Source of the DNA: Marchantia polymorpha subsp. ruderalis
Lineage: Eukaryota; Streptophyta; Marchantiopsida; Marchantiales; Marchantiaceae
DNA: 64,000 nucleotides
NCBI GenBank assembly: GCA_037833965.1
Contig: AP031352.1
Coordinates: forward strand, 1,778,501-1,842,500
Reading direction: 5' to 3'
The number at the start of each line of letters is the position of its first letter. Position 1 is the first letter of the stretch. The notes beneath the pieces were generated by a model. It did not search any database, was not told the origin of the DNA, and worked only from the letters and a program-made list of their open reading frames with translations. This document shows positions 53,178 through 61,492 of the stretch, one piece after another. The translations under genes were made by a program, and so were the position numbers.

Positions 53178-53706
53178 TTCGTCCTCCGACTGAATAGCTT
53201 CCGGCTCTTCTTCTTCTTCCACCGAACAGCAGGCAACGAATCCCACGAAATAATCGGATTCAGTGTCACTGGAATCTGATCGCGCGGTCGAATCACTGTC
53301 TACCCCCGATGTGTAACCCGCACTTGTCGATGGGGTCTCTCCTTCATGTCGGACCTTATTCCAGGGCACCGTGATGGTCTTGGTCGGCTTCGAAGGATGG
53401 GGAAACTTAAGGCGATGCCTACGCCAGTCACATCGTACTTGTGCGCCATACAGCCACGGTCGCCCGAGTAGGACGTCATAGCCTTGCTTCAGCATCGGTT
53501 GAAGGATGATATAAGTCAACCGAAAGTCTGCACCACCGATGATTGTTTTGACATTGCGCAGCATACCTGCAGGCATTCTCCTCGTCTGATCCGCTAACCT
53601 CAACACACGCCTCGAGGGTTCGTATTGACTAAACCCCAAGGCTCTTGCGGTGTCCTCCGTCATTATGTTGACTCCTGATCCAGAGTCTACTGGTACCTTG
53701 CGTACA
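53175..53706 (-). pseudogene. gag-protease fragment (protease end only)
   Basis: Covers the aspartic protease from VPVDSGSGVNIM to the UAG, about 177 codons, open throughout. The upstream end is cut by the B LTR at 53707; the first residues of the longer open frame (up to 53747) are B LTR sequence. Confidence 0.87.
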
Positions 53707-55060
53707 TGTGGTAACACGCTTTTTGTTTTTTTGCAGAATTTAAACAATTTTAGAAAACTAGTACCAAAGCAGTGTTTGTAGCTAGAGAAGGGTACGCTAA
53801 ATAGAGTGGATTGATGAGATCGTCACGAGGGCACAAAGAATCACGTAGTCGGATGTACCAACGCCAACGTCTTCGGCGCCTTCGGCAAAAACTCCTTTTT
53901 GAGGTGTCTCTACTCACGCGCCTCTAGCGTATGAGGAAGCTACGCTTCCGGCGCAGACACCTCAGGAGGAGGTTTTGCTAAAGACGTCAGGAGAAGGGCC
54001 CGGACCTATAAAGGCATCCGACCATGAGTGCGCCTTCGGCGAAGCGCCGCTAGCGCGGAAAGGGAAAACCTTCATAACAATCGGGATACACGGTAGATCC
54101 AGTTGGTTGAAGTTGCATTAGGAAGAGCTCGGGACGCTCGTTCTAACGAGTCCAAGAGCGCCGGAGATGGATCAGGAATGGAGAAGTTATGAGCGTCGGA
54201 AAACTCGTAGCCGGACATGCGCCGTTCGCGCTAGGGTTCACAGCCGGAAAGGATTCCCGTACGCCCTCGGCGATGCGCCTTCGGCGGAATCACGCGCTCA
54301 CAGGAGGAAACCAACTCAGAGTCGGAAGCGCCCTTGGCGGCTGTTCATGGAAGGAAAGCGCCGGTCGGAGGTACGCCTCCGACGTGGCGCTGACGGCCAG
54401 ATGCGCTGGCATGAGTTGCGCTGACGGATATGCGCTGGCAGCAACGGACGAGGCATAAAGGACAAAATAGGCGGTACGACTGCGCGCCGGCGTAATTCGC
54501 TCCGGCTGGATGTGCGCCTCCAGCAAGGCGCCGACGGATAATGAACGCACCAGCGGCGACACGCCTCCGGAGAAGGGCGGGTTAGGAAAAGACAACAGGG
54601 CCGACGTATACCCTGCAGCGGACTCGAGTCCGGAAGGTGGCGGCGGCGGGAGAATTCAACGTTTAAGCATGCGAATGCGCGCAATGCGGAGACGTGAATT
54701 CGCGCATGCAAAGGGCGAACCGTTAAGCCGTATAGCCGGCTGCGTACGTTGCAACCAGTAAGAACGTTGGACGTTCTTGAAATCGGAGAAGAAAAGACTG
54801 CGCTCCAGTCTCATTCTCTCATTCTTGACTTTGCAATTTCCAGTTCCAAGATTACGCGCAAGGGCGGAGCGACCTGCAGTGAGAGTAGAGAGTGCGGAGA
54901 CGAGTTGCACAAGGATCTTGGCGGACCTTGAAAGAATTGGGAGTAGCGATCTTGAACGAGCGCAGAGAGAGTGAGCAGTCAGTGCTTGAGTGGCCGACGC
55001 GCAGTGGCGATTGTGAGAGAGTGAGCAAAAGGGAGAACGTTTGTGTGTGCAGGCAACGCA

Positions 55061-57616
55061 ATGTCGAAGGTTCCCCAACTGCGAGTGTCTCCACTCAGGG
55101 TGCCGCAGATCGGTCTACGCGCATTTCAAGATGTGCTGACGAGGCTGAAGCTCGATTTTCTCCTCTGGGGGTGGAATTGGACATGTCCGGAGATGGTGCG
55201 CGAGTATCTGCAAGAGAGACACAAGCCTTCTCGCGGATTTCGCCCACACCCAGAGAGATGGGAAATTTGCAATTGGGCGCAGGTGTTGGGCAGGTGTGCC
55301 GGCGAGGAAGGGGATCTCCTCTTCGAGGCCGACAGCGTGAAAGTGTCCCAGGAGGAAGAAGTCTCTTACAATGAGCTCTTCAAGGTGGCTAGACATCCCA
55401 AGAACGGTTTCCGGACTCGGGATTACAAGGATCGATTGCGGAGAAATGTCGCGACAGCATTGCTGCAGATATTGCAGCCGACCAAGACCGCTTACATGCA
55501 TGGTTGGCAGGTAGAGTTCGTGGAGCTAGTGTTGTCAGGAGCTCCGGTGCATTGGGCACGGCTCCTGTGGAAGGTGACGCGCCAACATGCGCAAGAAGAG
55601 AGGGGAGGAACGCTCAATCATCTATCGCCTTACTTAATCGTGTTTTACCGGGCGATGGGATGTTTGACGAATGCTGAGAAAACTCGGTTTCCGCAGCTGA
55701 GTCGGTCTTATCCAGGTAGATATTCGAGGGAGGCCGAAGTAGACACGGATCCGGACGAGGAACCTGCCAGTACGCCTCCGGCTCCGGCTCCAGCCAGAGC
55801 AGCAGAAGAACGTCGAAGTGAGCGTATTCCGCGCAAGCGGAAGTGGGATGAGAGACCTGAGGACAAGCAGCCGGAAGTACCAGCTGCGCCGACTCGTGGT
55901 CGGCCCACCCCCGAGCCTCATAGTCGACCAAAACAGAGGGCACGCAGAATGCCAACTGTTACTGAGGAGACCAGGCGAACTCCGACCCGGCGGAATCTCA
56001 CACAGGAAGAGATAATTGCTCAGGTCCTAGGGAAGACGGCAGAAACCTCTGCACAGAAGGCACCACGGCCTTCGGGAGGAGATGGAAGGACTGACAGCCG
56101 GCCGACTGCGAGTCGGATGACTGAAGGTCGACAAGCGGAAGGAAGGCCAAGTGAACGGCGCGTTGAACCGGACAGCAGGCCGGAAGCAGAAGAGAGTTTG
56201 GCTGACGAGCCAACAATCCTCAGAGGGTCGTCTTCGGCGGAAGGCACTTCTGGAAGAACGCCCCCAACAAGCAGGCCAAGTGGAGTCAAGACGCGCAGGG
56301 TGTATCCGACTCCCAGTCGGACAACTGCTGGTCGGCCGACTGCGAGTCGGACAACAGAGAGTCAGCCGGATTCGCCGACTGCGAGACGGATGGAGCCAAC
56401 AACCAGTGTGCGGACGCCTTCGGCGGACGCACCTTCAGCAAGGACACCTTCCGCGCAGATTGCGCCGGAAGGACAGGCAGCAGAAGCGGGCGGTGCAAAA
56501 GTGACAAAAGTCACTGCGGCGTCGACCCCTTCACAAACCGAAGATCGAGCCGGAACAGGGGCTCAAGCAGTGGGATCTCCCACTGCCCTGGATATTTTAG
56601 CAGGCAGTGGAGCAGCAGTCGCAGCAGAAGCTGCTGCGCGCCACAGTTCCAGGGAGTCGCCAAGGGATTCGGTGGCGACTGAGATCCTCGAGACTGAGGA
56701 TGAGACGAGCTCGGAAGAGCAAGAAGAGGATTCGGTGCAGAAAACGCCAACAGGGGTGCTGTGCGAACAGATAGTTCCACTCCTGCGATATCTGGATCGC
56801 AAGACATCCAAATACGCAAGTGCCTTAAAACCGCAGTCTTATGTGGAGACAATCAGGCGAAGGACGAGGAGCAAGGTGGCAAGGTGGGCCTCTAGATGCG
56901 GAGTATATGTGGATAGGAACACCGCCCTCCGACAACACCTGGCGGTCACCCAGAAGCTGTACCAAGCCTTGCAGCAGCAGAAGGAGGATGCGGCGACGAA
57001 GAGTCAGGCGGAGGCCGAACTAATACGGGCAAAGATCGAGTCGGAACTGCAGGAGGAGCGGAGACAGAACAAAGTCCTAGCAGCCGAGCTTGCGCGCCAG
57101 ACGCGCGCCTTAGAGGAAAGTCAACGAGCCCGCAAGGAGGATGAGGAGTTGTTGTGCAACTTGCAAACCGAGTGCTCGGATTTGAGGGCACAACGTGCGG
57201 ATTTAGAAATGCAGCTGGCAGAGGTGGAGAGCAGCTGCAGGGCACGAAGAGAGTTGGCGGCACGGGTGACTCGTTGTCTAAACGGATACACCCATTGGGA
57301 GGTGGCAGCTCAAGAGAGGGTTACACTCCGGGAGTTCGAGCTTCGGGCGGCGGCATTGACGGAAGGTGACAGTCGGAGTCGGCGGCGAGTGGCGAGAAAA
57401 TTAGAAACCTTCTTGTCGGGTGCGCGCGACACTATGGCGCACTTGCAGTCGGAAGTCACTGCAGCGCTCCGACGCCTGGGGTTACGCAGCCGGTCGGAAG
57501 ACTGGCAAGGTAGAGACAGTAAGCGGAGCAGTCCGGCGCGCAGGAGGCGTAGCACCGGATCTGCTGAGTGCAGTAGAGTAGTTTGGTTTCGCGCAGATGC
57601 TGCGAGTGGTAGATAG
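55061..57616 (+). CDS. Family B U3-encoded coiled-coil protein
   Basis: 851 residues from ATG 55061 (MSKVPQLRVSPLRVPQIGL). This ATG matches the fragment at 39514; the open frame reaches 55043 only through a GTG. The N-terminal domain (about 5-225) shares perhaps half its residues with family A: LDFLLWGWNWTC, GRCAGEEGDLLF, NGFRTRDYKDRLRRN, GTLNHLSPYLIVFYR. It lacks the 85-residue N-terminal extension of A. A disordered linker made of TASRTTE-like repeats follows, then ETEDETSSEEQEEDS, EQIVPLLRYLDRKTSKY, a coiled coil (about 610-800) and the tail GSAECSRVVWFRADAASGR. It lies in U3, before the TATA. No membrane segment is seen. Function unknown. Confidence 0.85.
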   Translation: MSKVPQLRVSPLRVPQIGLRAFQDVLTRLKLDFLLWGWNWTCPEMVREYLQERHKPSRGFRPHPERWEICNWAQVLGRCAGEEGDLLFEADSVKVSQEEEVSYNELFKVARHPKNGFRTRDYKDRLRRNVATALLQILQPTKTAYMHGWQVEFVELVLSGAPVHWARLLWKVTRQHAQEERGGTLNHLSPYLIVFYRAMGCLTNAEKTRFPQLSRSYPGRYSREAEVDTDPDEEPASTPPAPAPARAAEERRSERIPRKRKWDERPEDKQPEVPAAPTRGRPTPEPHSRPKQRARRMPTVTEETRRTPTRRNLTQEEIIAQVLGKTAETSAQKAPRPSGGDGRTDSRPTASRMTEGRQAEGRPSERRVEPDSRPEAEESLADEPTILRGSSSAEGTSGRTPPTSRPSGVKTRRVYPTPSRTTAGRPTASRTTESQPDSPTARRMEPTTSVRTPSADAPSARTPSAQIAPEGQAAEAGGAKVTKVTAASTPSQTEDRAGTGAQAVGSPTALDILAGSGAAVAAEAAARHSSRESPRDSVATEILETEDETSSEEQEEDSVQKTPTGVLCEQIVPLLRYLDRKTSKYASALKPQSYVETIRRRTRSKVARWASRCGVYVDRNTALRQHLAVTQKLYQALQQQKEDAATKSQAEAELIRAKIESELQEERRQNKVLAAELARQTRALEESQRARKEDEELLCNLQTECSDLRAQRADLEMQLAEVESSCRARRELAARVTRCLNGYTHWEVAAQERVTLREFELRAAALTEGDSRSRRRVARKLETFLSGARDTMAHLQSEVTAALRRLGLRSRSEDWQGRDSKRSSPARRRRSTGSAECSRVVWFRADAASGR

Positions 57617-57649
57617 GATAGCGTAGTGCTAGTTAGGATCTTTTGAGGG

Positions 57650-57656
57650 TATAAAG
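57650..57656 (+). promoter_or_regulatory. TATA box of family B 5' LTR
   Basis: GGG-TATAAAG, 34 bases after the U3 ORF stop, followed by the CAAGGC-GUUUU-GCCUUG stem-loop. Likely promoter of the B genomic RNA. Confidence 0.7.
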
Positions 57657-58596
57657 TAGATCAAGGCGTTTTGCCTTGGGACTCTTCCAGTTTCGGAAGT
57701 GCAGATCAGGAACTCACTTTCTTGGCGTGTTTGTGCATTTTTGTCCTGGCACCACGTAGAGAAGCTGCAGCATAGCGAAGTTACCGTATGTTGTAGTTGA
57801 AGGCCTTCGGCTGAATGTTCAGAGCTAGCACCCGGTTAGAGACTTGAGTAGTGCGGATCTGCACCTGCGGGTGATTTCTGATGCTCAGAGCCGGCTGCGA
57901 GTTAGATACTTGAACAGTTCCCCCTTACTCCTTCGAGTGACATATCCTGATTGTACTCCTACGGGAAGTTTCCCCTGAATGCCAATGTGAAGTTTCATTA
58001 CTTCGTGTAAACCTTGGTTTGTAATTCAGGTTGTGTGTGTGTTACTGGATCGTGTTTTCAGTAAGTTCTCAGTCGGGTCTGCACTCCCTGCGTTTTGTGT
58101 GATAGTCGAGGGTGACGTCCACGGCGTACGTAGAGGCTTCGTTCCGAAGTGAGAAGTCCAGTCCGGGTACCCCCGCTAGTTCCTGGCGGAAGGGCAGTAA
58201 AAGCCGGAGTGGGAGGCACTTCCTGCAGAACCTCTGAGTGAACTTACGAGACACTTTCCTCCTGAAATCCGAAGCGGAGGTCCTGACCGACCTCCGAGTT
58301 GTGCTTTTTGCCAGTTTCAGGTGTGTGTGTGTGTGTGTTGAGTGACCAAGCTGTACCGTGCATCCTCCGAGCATCCTCCGAGTTGAGTTCCTCCTCCGAG
58401 TCGAGCCTCCGAGTCGAGCACTACAGTATTTCTGGGAGTGACAGTCGCCTAGAATTCAAACTCTACCAAAAGTCTGTTAAACGTGACACTTTTACTCTGT
58501 GTGTTGCCTCTGTCCCTGTGGGTTCGATCTTTTTACCACCATACTGCAGTTTTAGCCTTTGGTGGGTTATTACATAAGGAGCCGACAACTTCTTTT

Positions 58597-58614
58597 TGGC
58601 GCCGCTGCCGGGGA
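58597..58614 (+). promoter_or_regulatory. Primer-binding site of B element
   Basis: TGGCGCCGCTGCCGGGGA, identical to that of family A, 22 bases past the LTR. tRNA-Asp-type primer. Confidence 0.87.
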
Positions 58615-58657
58615 CAGTGCGTCAACACCAGAACCCTTGAGCAGCAATGCTCGGTGA

Positions 58658-61486
58658 ATGTCGACGAGCGATAGTGTGGGAAACCTGAGTGCGAGAGCCA
58701 CACGGAAACTCCGTCGAGATTCAGAAAAAGCCGTGGAAACAAAACGGCGAACTAAAAAGAAGACTCCCGGTGAGGACTCTGCAGAAAGATCGCCATCACC
58801 GACTACTGGAAGACAAAGGCGTTCCAGTTCACCTACCGAGAGCATTGAGCTAACAGTTCTATTGGACATCCCTCCGACAGGAACTCTTCCTGAGTTTGGC
58901 CAACCTAGGATCAGTCCGTCGACAGGATCACCGATGGCAGAACATCAAGCCAATCTCCGCCAGGTGTTTTCCCAACCTACCACCAAACATTCGTATCCAA
59001 GATACACGGGAACGGGCGACGACGATGATGCAGATTCATACATAAAGCTCTTCGAGTCTGTCTCCATCGCCAATCGTGAGACCAGTGATGAAGACAGATT
59101 ACGAATCTTTCCTAGCCTGCTACGCAGACGAGCGCGTAGCTGGTACAACCATGAGAGCACCGACCCCACTGGCATCCGGACCTGGGCTCAGCTCAAGGAA
59201 AAGTTTCTGAAGCGGTTCCGCGAACTCGGATACGACAGTCGAGTTCTGACCCGGCTTCGAAACCTTCGACGCGAGCGGAAGGAGAATCTTCGAGACTACA
59301 CGGAGAGATTCCAAGACCTCCTAGATCGAATTCCGAAGACAGGCCCGGGAGAACCGTATTCGGTACAACAGGCAGTGGATTGGTATGTGACAGGGCTCTC
59401 AAGAGAAATGGAGACCTTCTGTAGGAGAGGCAAGACTGACACAATCCAAGATGTGATAGCTTCCGCGGAGACCTTTGAGACGTCAACCCTTGACACTCGA
59501 AGACGCGACCGACGGTCGACGAAGAAGAAGTCGCAAGGCGGACGTAGGAAGAGAAGGAACTCGCCTTCCTCGACAGAAGAATCAAGCTCCTCCGAATCAA
59601 GTTCTTCCTCGGAAGAGGAAGAGGACTCGTCATCTTCAGAAGAAGAAAGACGGAAGAAGAAACGCAGTGCGATCAAGAAGAAGGATCGAGGTAAGGGAAT
59701 CCCAGTGAAGACTCAAGGGGACATCGCAGCCAAGGTAGACAACCTGGTGAAGAATTTTGCGGACCTGAAAGTTCATGTAGTGGGAGGCCAAGACCGACGT
59801 AAATCACCTGCGAGACAACGAGCGAATCTCTGGTGTACTACGTGCGGACAGGTGGGACATGCCAACACGGAGTGCATGTCCGCGAGGCCATCTTACCCAG
59901 TGAATGCGGTCGAATGGGCACCACAGTGGGAGAACCCCATGTATTATGCTGAGCCGCCTATGTATTATGCTGAGCAGGTTGAGGACACCGCCTACTCAGT
60001 ACAGACAGCTCCAGCTACAACTCCGAACCCACCGGTGCATATACCGCGCTTTGTTCCGAGGGAAATGGCGGGTACACTCCCACCAAGACGCATGGCACCT
60101 CCAGGCAATCACAACCGACCTCGACCACAATTCGATGGTTGCTACAACTGCGGAGACATGGGGCATTACGCGCCAAGTTGTCCCCACCCGAGGAGGCCAA
60201 TGGGGTATGCACCATTGTGCAGCAATTGCAAGAAGTCCGGACATACAGCAGCTGAATGTGACCAGCCCCAAATCCCTAGGCCAGCCGTGCGTTTCGTATC
60301 AACACCTGGCAAGGAAGAAGTGCAAGTCAACCAGGTAGAACTGAGCCTGGACCCAGCTGAAGGAGACGAAGTATGGCCAGAGGAAGAAGTAATGTGCGGT
60401 CGGGTAGAAACCCGAAGTTCGAAGAGGAAAGGAGAAGGCCACGAGGACACTCGCCGCCTCGAGCGTAGGGAAGAGAGGAGGAAGTCTAAAGAAGTTAGAG
60501 AAGGCCCGAGGAGAAGGCCGGGTACACCTCCGGCTATGAGAAACACCCAGCCGGAGCAGAACTCAGAAAAGGCGGACAGGTATTCAGAAGAGTTCCGGAC
60601 TCGAGATTACCTTCCGGACATCAAAGATGAGGTGAGTCACCTCATCAAGGAAGCACTGAACGCCGGAATGACATCCGACGACCGGAAGGCGGTTAGGCCC
60701 CCTACACCCCTTCCGACCGCGAGTACAGGGAAACTTCCGGCTGTGACTTCCAACACTCCCTACGACATAGTGAAAGACATGGGGAGCCAGAGGGCAAATA
60801 TTTCCTTCCACCAGTTGTTGGAAGACAATAAGACGTACAGGAGGATGCTGATGCTTTCGTTGCGCCGACCACGCAAACCCCGAAAAGAGAAACTTCCGGC
60901 TGTGTACAGAGTGGAAGGAGGAGACCTGGGACCACCAGAGATCGAAGTAGAGATCGGAGGCTGCGTCATACAGAAGGTACCAGTGGACTCCGGCTCGGGC
61001 GTGAATATCATGACCGAGGAGACAGCGAACTCCTTGGGGTTCCAGACCTTCGAGCCTACATCCCGAGTATTGCGACTGGCCGATCAAACACGCAGAATGC
61101 CACTAGGAATGTTGAGCAATGTGAGAACCAACATTGGAGGAGTGGACTTTCAACTGTCCTACATAATACTGCAACCTCTGATGAAGAAAGGTTATGATGT
61201 GCTGCTTGGCAGACCGTGGCTATACGATGCCAAAGCAAGGTGTGACTGGAGTAGGAAGAGATTACAGTTCCGTAGCCCTGCGGACCCTCCGACTGTCATT
61301 ACCGTACCGTGGACCAAGATACCCCATGAGGGCGAAACACCTTCCACCACCTCCGGTTACACAACCGGAGGGGAGACCAGCTCAACATGCACTTCAGAGA
61401 CCGAAACGTCGGAAGACTTTGTGGGCTACGTCACTTGCTGCTCCATTGAGGAGGAAGGAGACGAGGTGTATCCGGATGAGGAATAG
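58658..61486 (+). CDS. gag: gag with C-terminal protease (family B)
   Basis: 942 residues, ATG at 58658 in the same context as family A (GGTGA-ATG-TCG). The Gag domain has DADSYIKLFESVSIANRE and LKEKFLKRFRELGYDSRV. Three CCHC knuckles follow: CTTCGQVGHANTEC, CYNCGDMGHYAPSC and CSNCKKSGHTAAEC. The protease has VPVDSGSGVNIMTEE and LLGRPWLYDAK. Length is within one residue of the A protein; the Ser/Glu/Lys-rich stretches and the linker before the protease differ most. It ends in UAG at 61484-61486, directly before pol in the same frame. Confidence 0.94.
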   Translation: MSTSDSVGNLSARATRKLRRDSEKAVETKRRTKKKTPGEDSAERSPSPTTGRQRRSSSPTESIELTVLLDIPPTGTLPEFGQPRISPSTGSPMAEHQANLRQVFSQPTTKHSYPRYTGTGDDDDADSYIKLFESVSIANRETSDEDRLRIFPSLLRRRARSWYNHESTDPTGIRTWAQLKEKFLKRFRELGYDSRVLTRLRNLRRERKENLRDYTERFQDLLDRIPKTGPGEPYSVQQAVDWYVTGLSREMETFCRRGKTDTIQDVIASAETFETSTLDTRRRDRRSTKKKSQGGRRKRRNSPSSTEESSSSESSSSSEEEEDSSSSEEERRKKKRSAIKKKDRGKGIPVKTQGDIAAKVDNLVKNFADLKVHVVGGQDRRKSPARQRANLWCTTCGQVGHANTECMSARPSYPVNAVEWAPQWENPMYYAEPPMYYAEQVEDTAYSVQTAPATTPNPPVHIPRFVPREMAGTLPPRRMAPPGNHNRPRPQFDGCYNCGDMGHYAPSCPHPRRPMGYAPLCSNCKKSGHTAAECDQPQIPRPAVRFVSTPGKEEVQVNQVELSLDPAEGDEVWPEEEVMCGRVETRSSKRKGEGHEDTRRLERREERRKSKEVREGPRRRPGTPPAMRNTQPEQNSEKADRYSEEFRTRDYLPDIKDEVSHLIKEALNAGMTSDDRKAVRPPTPLPTASTGKLPAVTSNTPYDIVKDMGSQRANISFHQLLEDNKTYRRMLMLSLRRPRKPRKEKLPAVYRVEGGDLGPPEIEVEIGGCVIQKVPVDSGSGVNIMTEETANSLGFQTFEPTSRVLRLADQTRRMPLGMLSNVRTNIGGVDFQLSYIILQPLMKKGYDVLLGRPWLYDAKARCDWSRKRLQFRSPADPPTVITVPWTKIPHEGETPSTTSGYTTGGETSSTCTSETETSEDFVGYVTCCSIEEEGDEVYPDEE

Positions 61487-61492
61487 CAACTA
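61484..61492 (+). promoter_or_regulatory. Stop-codon readthrough signal between gag and pol (B)
   Basis: UAG CAA CUA. It differs from family A by one base (UUA to CUA) yet still fits CAR-YYA, although sequence just beyond has diverged. Confidence 0.8.

Larger units (their letters stand above)
45377..53706 (-). mobile_element. Degenerate family A element, truncated at both ends
   Basis: Minus-strand A element. Its 3' LTR (45377-50297) lacks the last 410 or so bases. A PPT (GAGGAGGGGAGCA) lies at 50298-50310, then decayed pol and the protease end of gag. At 53706/53707 a B element is inserted in the protease codons, so gag proper, PBS and 5' LTR are absent from the window. Stops and frameshifts in pol make it inactive. 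It shares two bases of junction with the plus A LTR on its left, forming a large inverted repeat. Confidence 0.85.
53707..58574 (+). repeat. 5' LTR of family B element
   Basis: U3 with the conserved block near 54112-54165, the B ORF (55061-57616), TATA at 57650, then R/U5 with a GT microsatellite (about 58321-58340). Both ends are supported: the start by 21557 and by the break in the A protease gene, the end by the PBS 22 bases later. Confidence 0.9.
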
